Positions 30,802 through 42,150 of a stretch of 64,000 nt of DNA are shown in pieces. Position numbers and translations under genes: made by a program. Source of the DNA: Haliclona indistincta (lineage: Eukaryota > Porifera > Demospongiae > Haplosclerida > Chalinidae); NCBI GenBank assembly GCA_964017065.1, contig OZ024787.1:13466068-13530067 (forward strand). Reading direction: 5' to 3'. The notes under the pieces were generated by a model that saw nothing but the letters and a program-made list of their open reading frames with translations, was not told the origin of the DNA and did not search any database. The first letter of the stretch is position 1; each line of letters begins with the position of its first letter.

Positions 30802-32211
30802 TCAGAGTTCATCTCGGTTATTTTCAACTTTCATGACATTCTGTGTGAAGAATCTTTCAAAATCTCTGGCATCAGTATCAGGTCTCCACACTTCTACAGC
30901 GGAGGATACATAATCACAAGAGCAAGAAAAGCCATGAAGACTGCAGCCATGCCACCCCCATCCAGATTCGTGATAAATGTACGGAATCTTCTTTGTTACA
31001 CCAGTATTCTGTTTTTCTTCTTTATAGCGTACACAAGAGTCTCCATTGCATTCACACCAAAACGCAGCCCTGTAGTGGCAGTCATTCTGACTATGGCAAC
31101 CACTGCCAGCAATCCAGCATGTGAAAGGCTGATGCGATTCTTCTAAACTGTTAGAACCGTGATGAAACTCAGCTTGCATCTTAGGTGGTAGGCCCGTGTT
31201 GGTGAAATACTGAAGTTCTATACTTGGAGTCCTTATATAATTACAACCATAGTTCAAGTATCCTTTGTAATAATCCTCCAAATTGTTCACTTTTTCGTAA
31301 TGCTCAGTGCCGATATACCTCCCCTTCAGCAAAGTCCAAATTGAAGTGAATTGGTACTGTACAGGCTCTTTGGCCATCTTAGCCTCAGCTAAAAACTGGT
31401 CCACGATCTTTTTGCTACGATCCGTCACCAATTTGTTCCTGGTGTCTGCAGTTCCTCCTCGTGCAATAAATCGTGAACTGCTCGTCATATGACTAGCACG
31501 TTTAATATCTTCTTCTGTAACATCAGAACAAACCGTAAAAGCTGCCATGCCCGCTTCAGTTGGCCCCGCTAGCTGAATGCAACCCTTAACTTTGTAGCTA
31601 TACTCATCGTACGATTCTGACTCCTCATCGAAAGTGTGCTGATATAAGCTACTTCCATACTTAACGGCAGAGATTACATGGGAACCGTATTTATTCAGAA
31701 AAACTTGATAGTTATCCCATGAACTTTTCAACCAAGGTGAGGAGACCTGTTTCGGAAGTGCAAAAAAATCTTTGACGAAGTCAGCATCGAGCTGTTCATT
31801 GGCTTGGCACTTTGAAGTGGTGTAGGTCTTTCTCTCCTTTGAAAAAACAGAGATAGTTGATCCCCTGACATTACGCTTGGTTCCAGAGATGCTTCTTGTG
31901 GTGGCATCTAACGTAGCCCCCATAGTAAAGTCACTCCTCAGCTCGCCTGAAATGGAAGTTGAAGTTCCTAGAGTACTGTAAAAGGATTCTGTATTTCGAA
32001 AGAATGTAAATGTTTGATCAGTTTCTCGGATTTTTTCAGTCAGCAAGCACCTTTCTGGTAGTCCGCCTTGAAAAATCGGATAACCCCCCATAAGCTCTTC
32101 TTGTAAAAGGTCGAATTTGTGGATGTAGAAGGATTGTCCAACAACAGAAGGTGGTTCAGAAGAAGCCACGCCTTGCAGGTACAGCACAACAACCAAGACA
32201 AGAGTATTCAT
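30802..32211 (-). CDS. Secreted-type MACPF-domain protein with C-terminal RDEL
   Basis: An uninterrupted 469-residue frame. Residues 1-18 form a signal peptide (hydrophobic LVLVVVLYL core, cut near VASS). The MACPF region covers about 25-330; its signature is YGSHVI at 175-180, followed by paired amphipathic segments and RGGT at 251-254. MACPF proteins assemble into membrane pores in immunity and venom, or have non-lytic roles. A Cys-rich C-terminal module (about 365-432, ten cysteines) follows, with a GWGW patch. The last four residues are RDEL, a variant of the KDEL/HDEL ER-retrieval signal, so retention in the ER is possible. On the - strand TTTGCAG lies about 25 bases before the ATG, so a 5'-UTR intron may end there. 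The gene sits between inverted duplicates (29.87-30.65 and 33.23-33.48 kb). Whether it acts as a toxin is not shown. Confidence 0.88.
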   Translation of the reverse strand: MNTLVLVVVLYLQGVASSEPPSVVGQSFYIHKFDLLQEELMGGYPIFQGGLPERCLLTEKIRETDQTFTFFRNTESFYSTLGTSTSISGELRSDFTMGATLDATTRSISGTKRNVRGSTISVFSKERKTYTTSKCQANEQLDADFVKDFFALPKQVSSPWLKSSWDNYQVFLNKYGSHVISAVKYGSSLYQHTFDEESESYDEYSYKVKGCIQLAGPTEAGMAAFTVCSDVTEEDIKRASHMTSSSRFIARGGTADTRNKLVTDRSKKIVDQFLAEAKMAKEPVQYQFTSIWTLLKGRYIGTEHYEKVNNLEDYYKGYLNYGCNYIRTPSIELQYFTNTGLPPKMQAEFHHGSNSLEESHQPFTCWIAGSGCHSQNDCHYRAAFWCECNGDSCVRYKEEKQNTGVTKKIPYIYHESGWGWHGCSLHGFSCSCDYVSSAVEVWRPDTDARDFERFFTQNVMKVENNRDEL

Positions 32212-33225
32212 TGTATGTAGATACCGGTACCTGCAAATTAATAAGGATGATGCATGTATTAGTTTTTATGCAGACTTCAACAGCTAGCTAGCTATAGCTT
32301 AGAAATTATAGCTGATTAGGCTATACTTGCCTTTTCTGACTTGCTGCAGTTAAGTGTCCTTGGCTGGTACGTACGTAGTTTGCAATAATGGTGATGGTGC
32401 TTTTTCTGAAGAGATCAAGCAGTTTATAGGTTATAGCCTAATGTGCTTCTTTTTATAGAAACACATCTCGGACCCATACCAAATTTGGTCAAGTCTCCAC
32501 AGCTGTGTTTACACAGCTGTGTCTGAGATCTGGGTAAACACAGCTGGAGCCTGAGACCAGGATCTCAGGTTACCTTAATGTTACTATTATTAACGGGTAA
32601 TAATTTTAGTGAATTTAGCGATGACATCACATTCGCTAAAAATGGTACACGCTAAATTGTATTATGGTTTAGAAATTTTAAGTTAAATTATTACTAATTA
32701 TAGTAATCGCTAATTCAAAGATTTTGTAAAATCGTTTTATTTTGTACCCGCCAATAATAGCAATAGCACTTTTCGCAATAGCACTTTTCCTTAGCATCCT
32801 AATATAGAAACTAGTGTCTTTTGTTCTGCTACTCTAGTGTATGATGGTAAGCATTATTATGCTTTCCTAGCATAGTGTTTCTAGCGTTCAAACAATCAGA
32901 TTCCACATATATTTACATAAAGTGCATAAGTTTTAGCCAGCCAAAACTACGATACTATAGTTGTGGATTACCAGAGCCAGCATATATGGTGTCATAACAT
33001 TATGAACTAGGTTTTACCCTCCCTCATACTGCACACGGGCAATACATATGCCTTGCATGGTGCATATGTATCAGATGCATACAACAATAGTGGCTCAGTT
33101 TTACAACTTAAATTGCCCAAGCAGTTAGAGAAGAACTTATCTCGCTATACACTCTATACTTCAAATAATCTTTAATTTGCAATGAAGTTTGGATGAGAAA
33201 GCTATCATTAACCATTTCAATTTGT
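32212..33225. other. Upstream flank of the MACPF gene
   Basis: Contains CACAGCTGTGTTTACACAGCTGTGT with a further inverse GTAAACACAGCTG (about 32499-32545), and a TAGCGA..TCGCTA-type short inverted block at about 32616-32640. No gene is supported. Confidence 0.4.
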
Positions 33226-33478
33226 AGATCACTGTGCTGAACTTTAGGTTTTCATACACCAATCACGCAGCTGTAACAGCTCTCAGACATCAGACACACA
33301 TCTTGAGGTTACATACAATTAGTAGCCCTGACCAAGTACTTTTTTAGTTGCAGTCAAATACACCAATCATCAAAATAATCCCAGACACACGTCTTGAGGT
33401 TACACACAATTAGTAGCCCTGACCAAGTATTCCCCTTCCAAGAATGAGAAAGTCATACTTAGCTACTACTGTACACTA
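33226..33478 (-). repeat. Inverted duplicate of the 29.87-30.65 kb flank
   Basis: On the - strand it reads the same as the DNA around the 611-bp element (GGGCTACTAATT, GTATGTAACCTCAAGATGTG, GCTG.TACAGCTGC, TGATTGGT), without the element. A stretch of about 100 bases including GGGCTACTAATTGT.TGTAAC is tandemly duplicated within it. Confidence 0.85.
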
Positions 33479-33544
33479 GTGTTGTTTTGGTATACTAAAA
33501 CTAAAACACCTTATACTAGGGGGTGTTTTGTTTTAGTATACTAC

Positions 33545-33862
33545 TAAAAGTAAAGTAAAAAAGCTTCACTAAAAAACTGAAAAGTGTAGGGATGACTCTT
33601 AAAAAAGGAAACAAACAAGATGCTTGCAAAAGTAAAGGAACAAGATGGAATAATTCTTGCAAATGTAAAGTCCCAAGTATCCCTACATCAGCGGCTTAAA
33701 GGAGGATGCAGTTCGATGAAGTAATTGACAGTTGTCATTAAATAACTAGAGGTATCATTATTCCATCTTGTTCCTTTACTTTTGCAAGTATCATCCCATC
33801 TTGTTCCTTTCCTTTTTAAGAGTCGTCCCTACACTTTTCAGTCTTTTATTAAAGCTTTTTTA
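33545..33862. repeat. Foldback element carrying a 33-bp repeat motif
   Basis: CTGAAAAGTGTAGGGATGAC is inverted as GTCGTCCCTACACTTTTCAG at about 33821-33840. Inside, GCAAAAGTAAAGGAACAAGA and its inverse recur. The same motif forms a tandem array at 49690-49850. Confidence 0.8.
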
Positions 33863-33904
33863 TTTAGTTTTCTTGTTCCTTTACTTTTGCAAGCATCATC
33901 CAAT

Positions 33905-33976
33905 CTTACTATGTAGTCGCCATCTTGTTTTCTCGTTCATCCCTACATAGGGAGTCACTACCGTGCCTCCCTAATA
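33905..33976 (-). repeat. Solo end of the 27.7-kb composite element
   Basis: GTAGTCGCCATCTTGTTTTC through CCCTACATAGGGAG and ACCGTGCCTCCCTAAT matches the right terminus of the element ending at 29837. Confidence 0.75.
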
Positions 33977-34029
33977 GACAACTTTATTATAACGGCTGAG
34001 GAATTTTAATTGGATTTTTTTGGACGTAA

Positions 34030-34795
34030 ACTCACTTCCGGAGTACACTAATGAAGAAATCTAGAAGAATGGAGACGACAAAATCGCCTTATGTGTCTGC
34101 TGCAAATAGCCTAGACGCCTGGAAATGTGTGCACTGTCTCTGGTAACAACTGTGCTAATAGCAGAAGTGTTTTGTTGCGTCGTATTCAAAAAAAAATCTG
34201 CTGGGCGGACGAGCAGAAAGGGCATAATCACTCTTGGACCGGACAAAACGTCTGCCCAAGGGACTACCGTCTAGTATTTAGTCAGCATTTTCCAATTGCA
34301 GACACTCAGCACACCCCAGACATCACACTAAGAACGCGCTTTGGTTTTCTAAAAGTCAGACTAGCTGTGGCGAGCGAGTCAAGGCACGCGCTGCTATAAC
34401 CAGACCTTGTTCCACGAGCCGTCAGTTAGTGCAACATCGCCTCTTGCCTCTAAGAGCTCGTCCAGAGTAGCACGAGGAGTGTCAGCTTCCACTGATATCA
34501 CTAAAGCTGGAGTTGTACCTTTAGTATCGATGGCCTCGTCGTCTTTGTCAGCCGCTTACATGGCGCTCCCGTTCCCTAGTAACAGAACTATCAACTACTG
34601 GGTCGCTCTTCGTAACCAGCGCTTCCAATGGATACTATCTTGTGAATCAGCGTGCTTTCTACTACTGTTTTCGAAGTTCATAATCCTCACAGAGCAGGCG
34701 CATGCGATGAACTACCAGCTGTTCTAGCAGCAACCAGCACGACGAAGTACTCCAAAATCAGATAAAGAAAGTACTCCGGAAGTGACGTCACGTTC
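34030..34795 (+). mobile_element. Possible THAP-like transposon remnant
   Basis: CACTTCCGGAGTAC at about 34038-34051 is inverted at about 34776-34789. Between them a 90-residue frame (34127-34399) has Cys and His residues in a THAP-like order (MCTVSGNNCANSRSVL, CWADEQKGHNH, FSQHFP) that could be a zinc-binding DNA-binding domain. It is short, lacks a catalytic part, and the match is loose. Confidence 0.3.
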
Positions 34796-35098
34796 AATTA
34801 ACATATTTCTGGTTATACTAAAGTTGTCTATTATGATCAAAATCTCAATCTGCAGTACTGTAACTCAATGGCTGGATTCAAATTTTATTTTCACTTCAAG
34901 TTATGTGCCAGTGGGAAATTCAAAGAGCAACCTGGAGTACTTCATCATTGTTGGTTGTTACAAAAACAGCTGGTAGTTCGAGGTTGTTACAAGAACAGCT
35001 GGTAGTTCCAACTACCAGCTGTTCTTGTAACAAGATCACTGCATGCACCGGCTGGTCTATGAGGATTATGAACTTCAAAAACAGTAGTAAAAAGCACA
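34650..35098. repeat. Inverted duplication with central perfect hairpin
   Basis: TTTCGAAGTTCATAATCCTC (about 34668) is inverted as GAGGATTATGAACTTCAAAA at about 35060. A 50-base palindrome at 34984-35033 has 24-base arms (TTGTTACAAGAACAGCTGGT...), and a direct near-copy of one arm precedes it. Confidence 0.85.
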
Positions 35099-35099
35099 T

Positions 35100-36028
35100 C
35101 AATTCACAAGTATTATTAGCTTCACATTATAGTAAACCATAATTGGAAATACTTTGTTACAGAGTGCATTTATTTTGGAAATTTCAAACCTCAAATAGTC
35201 TACTTTTATACCAAAATTAATGTTTGGGAGTGAACCCCCTCTTGCTATTCTATCTGCCTCTAGCTGTATGCATGCATGCATGCATGGACTTAACTTCCTA
35301 CCAAGAAAAACTGTCTGATGGGAAATCTGAAACTAAAGCTTATTCTATAATAATAATCGTTATAGCTTCACATACACAGGGTAAAATCTGAAATGGCGCC
35401 ATCCCACACTTGCATCACTTCTGATCATGTGAAGATGTCTCACTAAGTGATACAAGAGAATGCTTACGAATTCTTTGGTGGATCAGGGCAGCATCAGTGC
35501 AGATGTACAACTTCTTAATGTTTTCTTACTCTATATATAATGTCAATTAAATTGTATCAATATACATGATGAGCTCACTTTCTTTTAATTGTTACTGATA
35601 ATTGGTGCAGCAGTTGATGTTATTTTAGAAGTATGCACATGTACTGCGGTACATTTACTTTTTTTTCTAAATGTTTGATGCTAGAACAAGAGCATACAGG
35701 CAATAGACCACCTCTTGTTCAATCTACTGTTCTCTTGTTTACTGACCTGTTCACCTAACTTTGCTTGATTCTACCTCTCTACTATTACTATATTCGTGGC
35801 TGACCTTTTCTAACCATTCACCTATACTTGTGGCTACTGATCGGGGACTTCTTTCTTTCATGACTCATATGCTATTCTATCATCTCTGTATATTTAATTA
35901 ATTTGTTTATTCATTTGGGTACACACCTTGTATTAGCATGCATTGCTATTTGTGTGTGTCCATGCAATTTGCTAAACTATTATAAAAATAAAAAAACTTG
36001 CAAAAGCTACTACAAAAGGCCAGCCAAA
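35100..36028. other. No gene seen
   Basis: A GCATGCATGCATGCATGCATG run lies at about 35269-35286. The rest is AT-rich and unrecognised. Confidence 0.4.
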
Positions 36029-36420
36029 TCAAAACAAAAAGATACACACAAAAACAAGGCCAGAAAATAAAATAGAATTAAAAGCAAGTGTTTGAAGGAC
36101 CATTTGTGATAATATGTATTCACAAAAGAGTGGTAAAGAGGAAAGGACTTCTTGTGCTAGGAGAGAGGGCGAGTAGATAGAGGGGAAAAGACAAAGGATG
36201 ACTGAAAAAACCAACAGTTTTTGAAAATAGCGGCGTTGACTGAGCGAAGGCCACTGAAGCGACTCGACCAAAGGAGCAGACTCAAGGGGCCAAGTGTTGG
36301 TAACCACACGGGCAGCAAATGACTGAACACGCTCCAATATGCTTAGTGAAAGGAGGATCCCAAACACACGAATAGTATTCAAGGTGAGGTTATGAGAAGC
36401 TGGGTTGGTTTGTTATTGAA
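36029..36420 (-). pseudogene. LINE post-reverse-transcriptase fragment
   Basis: The - strand encodes LERVQSFAARVVTNTWPL, LVESLQWPSLSQRRYFQKL and a hydrophobic end. In the next frame just upstream it encodes YSCVWDPPF. Together these match the EYA..VWDP..LE.VQ..A..F and L.W.SL..RR order found after the RT domain of CR1/L2/Jockey LINEs. One frameshift and 5' truncation make it a dead copy. Confidence 0.72.
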
Positions 36421-36624
36421 AAAATTGTGAGAGTAGAATGTTACCATTAATTTACCAGAAGCATTTATGTGCAGACCACACGACTCTTTCATTTTTATGA
36501 AAGCCCCACCTACAGTTCGAATTCAGTTCCACTATTAGCTAACAAGCTGCTATAGCAGTAACAGCAGATGATGATATACTGCACAAGAACATCATGATGC
36601 AATCCAGACACACTTTTCACAAGA

Positions 36625-36990
36625 AAATTAAAAAGAAATCAAAAGGATGTACTACATTGTAGCTAGGGATGAAGAAATCTACCACTGATCAACAATGTCA
36701 ACTAAAAAGAAAATAACACGGAATGGTAACCCGATTGACTGGATAATAGACCATCATCCCTACATCGGTAGCTGCTTTACTGGCTTTAGGCTGCATGGCG
36801 TTGACTGCACGAGAGTCCATTATGTGCACATAGTATGCAGCAACTGATGAAACCATTCAGATCTTATCCAGTCAATTGTCTTACTATAAGTTATGTCACC
36901 TCCTCAATGGTTTAGAGCCAGTGAAGGATTTTTATTGCCATTAATCTACCATTCCTATAGATCGTTAAATTACATGTATGTTAAAATCCT
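36625..36990. repeat. Foldback family F, copy 2 (worn)
   Basis: Shares AAATTAAAAAG, ATCAAAAGGATGTA, GAATGGTAACCCGATTGACT and CCCTACATCGGTAGCTGC with 28645-29003. The second arm is poorly kept. Confidence 0.65.
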
Positions 36991-38935
36991 TTTAGAAAAG
37001 CTAGTGGAGTGAATGAACAGTACACTTGCAGACCACTGAGACTCTTTGACTGCATACTAGTCAAAAATACATTCCAGGTAATGTCTTCAGGTAACATATA
37101 CTACACTGTGGGCATATGGGTACACACTATGTGGTGCATGTGTTTTCATTGAAATTACCTGGAATAGTTTTTTGTAGCCAAGAAGTCTGTGCAGTCTGAT
37201 AAAGAAGTATATGGCTTTATATTTTATTTGGTGAAGCCATGATAACAGGGTCATTATAACAAATTAGGGCTCTGCATTGCATTGCGGTTGTTTTGTTAAT
37301 ACTTGAAAGTCTTTGTATTGCAAAGACTTGCGTGATAAACGGCGCTTAGTTTGCTGCCTAGTTAGCAGTGGAGCAGTGTTTTTTACGCCCACCCAAGCAC
37401 AGGTAATTGATTTTGGACACCTCATTATACACCAAAGAGAATTATTCATTATCATAGTTTAATTGTTAGTAGTGATGCATATGATGTGTTCCTGAACCAT
37501 GCAAGCATCTACAACTACAACTGAAATAACAAAACCAGACTAGTCAAATTAAAGATTTTATTTTTGCAGTGTGCCATTTATCGGATTTTAGGGGGTAGGC
37601 AAACACATTAATTTGAAGCTGCCTGGAGTTCCATTTTGGCGGTGCTTATCTGCAATAAGCTAACTTGAACCAGTGGTCCATGAAATGCCCTGTTCTAGCT
37701 ATAATGCCCGTTAGGGCAGTGACGCATGCCAATCAAATCATCTGCATGATAGATTCATTGTGCATCTGGCTAACTGAATCAAACCATATCCTCAACGAAC
37801 ACAAACCTAGCCTCCAGTCATGAAGCCAAATGAAATACTCTGGTGCATCTTCCGGAAACTTACGTCACAAAGATTATACTGACCGTGCGTGTGCATCTAT
37901 CAATCAACCAGACCACCTCAAAACCGGCCAACAATTCCTGCATGGCGGCTTCTCCAGAAATACAAATGCCACTAATTTGACGAACCTCTGACTGCATTAC
38001 AATGTTCTGCAGCCGTACGCAAGCTTATCAATCAACCATATGACCTAATAACTGCCCTTAAATTTATTCTGCATAATAATTATTATGAGAATAAAACTAT
38101 TATAATTAATTTAGGGTCCGCAATGCGAAAAAATCGACTTTCACAGATTCAGCCGTATGGCGACACAGTGTATTGAGTTGCTTGGTACGGACATAGAACG
38201 GATGGACAGAGAAGCGCCAAGTCTTTCCTTTTTACAGGAAAAAATAAAACGCAAAAAATTAGAGGTGGAGCCGACGAACTGCTTATAAACTAATTTTTTA
38301 GCGAGTTACATTCGATGCACGCGGTACAGTTTTGTCGTCAAGGATGCAAAACATCGTGCTGTCATGATTTCAACACTCTTCGAGGTCACAACAACTCCTC
38401 TGCATCGTTTTCAGGGCGTAATTTTGGAAGTGGGCGGGGTCTCCGAGACAACGCAATAAAGCCGATAACAGATTTTGGTCTCTAGCGCTCTTGTACATCG
38501 TCCAATAGCAACCCATGCATACTTTGCATACTTTGCATACTTTGAAAATGCATACTTTGGCATAGAATATGGTCTAAACTGTGCTGTTTGCTCACCTGGA
38601 CACCACCAGGTTTTTGTATCAGTCACCAGGGCTAAATGAAGACCAAAATTAGCTGAAAAATGACGAGGCCGCAGCACTTAAGTGGCTTCATTTCCGAAGT
38701 GGGAGTGGCCAACTCAGATTTTAGTACATGGTCGTAAACTTTGACATGCCAGGTAAAAACAGTGCTAGTTTGGAACAGCTAGCATACTGCATGTTGTAGA
38801 AAATTGCTAGACAAACTGTCAGTTTAGAGCAAGTCGAATTTTCGCCAAAATAACCTAGCAACTAAAGGGTTAACACAGTTTTGAAGCTGTAAAACGTAGA
38901 CAGTAAACTTGTAATACTCAGTTCTCCCTCCTTCT
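36991..38935. other. Mostly unrecognised; short inverted repeat and micro-ORF
   Basis: ATTCCAGGTAAT at 37072 is inverted at about 37153. A 43-residue frame starts at about 38157 (MATQCIELLGTD...), lysine-rich at its end, with no recognised relative. ATACTTTGC is repeated three times at about 38518-38545. No other exon of the LENG8-like gene was found here. Confidence 0.4.
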
Positions 38936-40100
38936 AGATCTATGCAGTGTATACTCGGAGCTATCTCATGAGCTGTGTCGCCATCCTGCCGTGTCACACG
39001 CTCTCAAAATCAGCAGAGCATGGTACACTGGACACTACCATCAATTCTTTAAGCTCTATCCACAGACACCAAACCATGGCAGACATCTTGTAGACTTGTT
39101 CATTATGAGAGAAAGAAAAGCAGCTTTGAGGACAATAGCTAAAGCGTGGGTTCCCTCTAGATTTTATCTTTTGTACAGCGTGCTATTTTTGGGGCCGGGG
39201 AGGGTGGTTTGATAACGTACAGTCGGCAATCTTTGTTTGTTGTGTGTGTATTTGTCAGAAGAAGTCGAGAGGTGTGCGGTACTCAGGAGTGCTAGAGAGA
39301 GTGCGTCTCTGGTCCAGATTTCAAGTCTCAAGATATTACACGTCAATGAACAATTTTCCCTAATTTTCTGATCATTCTCAAGAAGCAAGTTACCGTGTCA
39401 AGTTGCTGGCTGTCTACCTGTATGTTATGGTCCAGCTTCTTTTTTCTCCTTCCCTCCTCATTCCTTCTCTCTGAGCTGTGTTTGTCAGTTGCTCTAATTC
39501 TTCAGTCTCTCCTCAGCTCTACAAGTTCCAATGTTCCAGAATCCTCCTCACCAGTAAGCTAGCTATTGTCATTTGAGAGAGATTGAGGGAACTCGGAAGC
39601 ATGCAGCCTACGTCCTATACCACGACACAAGATAGTGGTGCTGCTGCAACTCCGGTATAAAGAGAGTAAGCTCTGTATTTTGTCCGGAGCTCCTCATCAA
39701 AGTATATAAAAGAACTATTTCGTTGTTGTCTCCTATAACTCAAAGTGGACGCTGTATCAAGCAGATAATGAACAATCTTTGTCTCTCACGCTCAGTGCCT
39801 GTGACTACCTCTATCGATGCAGTCAAGCAAGAATGCCTCTTCGTTTGCTATAATAATTATTGTCTATGTTATTTTTATTTTGTCAATAGTTATCTTGAAT
39901 TATTTTGTTATGTCTATGCATGTATTACTGCTCTTGTGCTCTTTAGGTATCGACCAACGCTGAGTGTTGACTTCATTTCTTCTCAGCTGTGTTTCGAGTC
40001 AGTGGATCAATGTGTTGAGTTCCTCTCTGGGTGTGGTGCAGTGCTCGTTGATCAAGGCAGGACTATAGACTGTAAGCAGTCTCTTGGTCGATTGACTTGA
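38936..40100 (+). CDS. LENG8/SAC3-like protein, last two exons
   Basis: Exon 38936-39145 (preceded by CTTCTAG) encodes LCSVYSELSHELCRHPAVSH then ALKISRAW, GHYHQFFKLY, HLVDLFIMRERKAAL. Exon 39947-40100 encodes YRPTLSVDFISSQLCFES, CVEFLSGCGAVLVDQ and a stop. They join in frame across a GC^GTGGGT donor, giving AIAKAYRPTLS. This order fits the C-terminal part of the SAC3/GANP domain in LENG8 proteins, which are linked to mRNA export and processing. A poly(A) signal follows at about 40120. The upstream exons, including most of the SAC3 domain, are not in the preceding 10 kb, so this is either a gene with a very distant 5' end, a partial duplicate, or misjoined sequence. Confidence 0.72.
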
Positions 40101-40290
40101 TACCATTTCTATTCATGGAAATAAAATTTTAATAATAATTTATTATTATCACTGATTATTATTATAGTTATTGGCTCTGTCAAAACTCGATACGGCAGGT
40201 CTCATGCGACATGCATACGTCATCAGCGCTTTATAGCTGTTTGCACTTGCGCGTTTTTCACTCTGCGAGTGCGTCAATCCACTGGCAGCC

Positions 40291-40812
40291 ATGGCGAGTG
40301 GACTCGCAGCTCACATGGGAAGACTTCAAATCGATGTGAAGAAAACGGGCGTTTCATGCACTGTCCCCAGCGATCCGATCGCTCGTCTGATGTACTATTT
40401 CGACTGTGTTTGTGCTTGTGTTGAGCCGGACAGCAGCGACACGATCCGACGTTTGCGTGACTACAAAAGCTACTATCTTCTGACCAGTGAAGAGAGGGCT
40501 CAGCTACTGGTGCTGGTACTCGCTCTCAGCCCCGACAAGCTCATTGGTAGCATATTCCATCCGTCCAACGACGGAGACAGTAACAACGAGTTCCTCGAGC
40601 TAACCGCCGTAAAGACGGATCTGGTTGTGACCGATTCGGTGCTCATCGGAGGACAAAGAAGGCAGATACGAAAAATCATGACGTTTAAAAAGGTCTGGAT
40701 GGAGAGAAACTACCTCGAGCCGCTGCAGGAAATCCAGAGGAGCAGCAGGCCGCAGCTGCGAGCACCACCACCGAGGAGGAGGAGCGATGATGACTCGTGC
40801 ACAATACTGTGA
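40291..40812 (+). CDS. CaaX-box protein, copy 3
   Basis: A single-exon frame of 173 residues, clearly paralogous to the protein at 18974 ([69 protein letters not shown]). The Pro/Arg tail is much shorter, with PPPRRR and an acidic DDD before the end. The terminus is CTIL; a final Leu favours geranylgeranylation, in contrast to the Met-ended copies. Conservation of the CaaX box through strong divergence of the tail supports its function. AATAAA lies about 90 bases after the stop. The family is not one I can name. Confidence 0.83.
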   Translation: MASGLAAHMGRLQIDVKKTGVSCTVPSDPIARLMYYFDCVCACVEPDSSDTIRRLRDYKSYYLLTSEERAQLLVLVLALSPDKLIGSIFHPSNDGDSNNEFLELTAVKTDLVVTDSVLIGGQRRQIRKIMTFKKVWMERNYLEPLQEIQRSSRPQLRAPPPRRRSDDDSCTIL

Positions 40813-40829
40813 CTCCCCGGTACAGTGCA

Positions 40830-41300
40830 AGCTAGTTGCACTGACGTGTTGACATTGTATATAGAATGTTTATCTGCTTTAGATTCTGTCGTGTGCAAAA
40901 ATAAAGTTCTTGCATGCTATGCAAAAAGCACAGTGCTGCAGCAACCTACGTGGGGCGGGGCTAGTATGAATTAGGAATGCGTGGGCGGGCTCAGCATTCA
41001 TTACACAAGGTTCAAATACCACATACTATAAATATAACATTGAAGCTCAGGGTATGATTATATAACACTATACACTGTATAGTGACTAGATATTATTTTT
41101 ATCGTCTGGTATGTCAATGATTATACAATGAAGCTGTTCTTAGAATAACATACTGCAGTGGAACCTCTCTAAGGCGGACACCATTGGGACCAACAAAATT
41201 GTCCATTATAGAGAGGGTGTCCTCTGGTCAGGGGTTTATTAATACATTATGTGGATTGTATTTGGGATTCAGTAAGTGTCTGATGAGGGGTGTCCGCTAT
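40830..41300. other. 3' flank of CaaX copy 3 up to the gap
   Basis: Two GGGCGGG-type blocks at about 40954 and 40983 resemble the GAGCCCCGCCCAC block upstream of CaaX copies 1 and 2. No further gene. Confidence 0.4.
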
Positions 41301-41500
41301 NNNNNNNNNNNNNNNNNNNNNNNNNNNNNNNNNNNNNNNNNNNNNNNNNNNNNNNNNNNNNNNNNNNNNNNNNNNNNNNNNNNNNNNNNNNNNNNNNNNN
41401 NNNNNNNNNNNNNNNNNNNNNNNNNNNNNNNNNNNNNNNNNNNNNNNNNNNNNNNNNNNNNNNNNNNNNNNNNNNNNNNNNNNNNNNNNNNNNNNNNNNN
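41301..41500. other. Assembly gap of exactly 200 N
   Basis: Falls inside a CFAP61 exon: the sequence after it (ATACCCATCGAGTACCTC) is the middle of the exon that is whole at 60882-61003. Open frames across it are artefacts. Confidence 0.99.
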
Positions 41501-41861
41501 ATACCCATCGAGTACCTCAAACCTATAGGAACAAAAAGAGACAGACGGCAGTGAAGAATTTTGTATGAGGCAAAGGTCACAAACATATATTTTCAAAAAC
41601 TGTGATACTGATGATGTGGTGTGTGTTCGTGCTGTGTTGCTCACCAGTGGTAGAGAGGGCTTGCTGGACTTGTTTCTCTACGGTTGGATTGTTGAAGCAC
41701 GATGGATCACTGGGAGGCAGGACCAGAGTGATCCTCTCACCAGCTAGACCAACCACGTCAAGTAGATAATGGAGACAGGAATAGGCTGTTAGTGTAGATC
41801 CATATACTACTAGACGACCTGTAGACATGATACAGTAATACAGTCACTAGTAGAGCTAGGA

Positions 41862-42150
41862 CTATGTAGTGTCTAGCTGCCTCACAGAGGGTCACTGGTA
41901 GAGCCAGGACACCTGTGCACTAAGCAGTGTCTAGCTGCCTCACAGAGGGTCACTGGTAGAGCCAGGACACCTGTTCACTAAGCAGTGTCTAGCTGCCTCA
42001 CAGAGGGTCACTGGTAGAGCCAGGACACCTGTGTACTAAGCAGTGTCTAGCTGCCTCACAGAGGGTCACTGGTAGAGCCAGGACACCTGTGCACTAAGCA
42101 GTGTCTAGCTGCCTCACAGAGGGTCACTGGTAGACCCAGGACAACTGACT
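41862..42150. repeat. 58-bp intronic tandem repeat, five units
   Basis: Units of AGTGTCTAGCTGCCTCACAG with AGGGTCACTGGTAGAGCC and AGGACACCTGTGCACTA. It lies in the CFAP61 intron between exons 42209-42423 and 41645-41818. The same intron of copy 2 has about eight units. Confidence 0.95.

Noticed and set aside
40291..40812. Ras-superfamily GTPase, suggested by the CaaX end
   Set aside because: No P-loop, DxxG or NKxD motif; only the C-terminal anchor is shared.
41184..41644. Open frames across the second N run
   Set aside because: Same reason; the only real coding part is the CFAP61 exon edge at 41501-41522.
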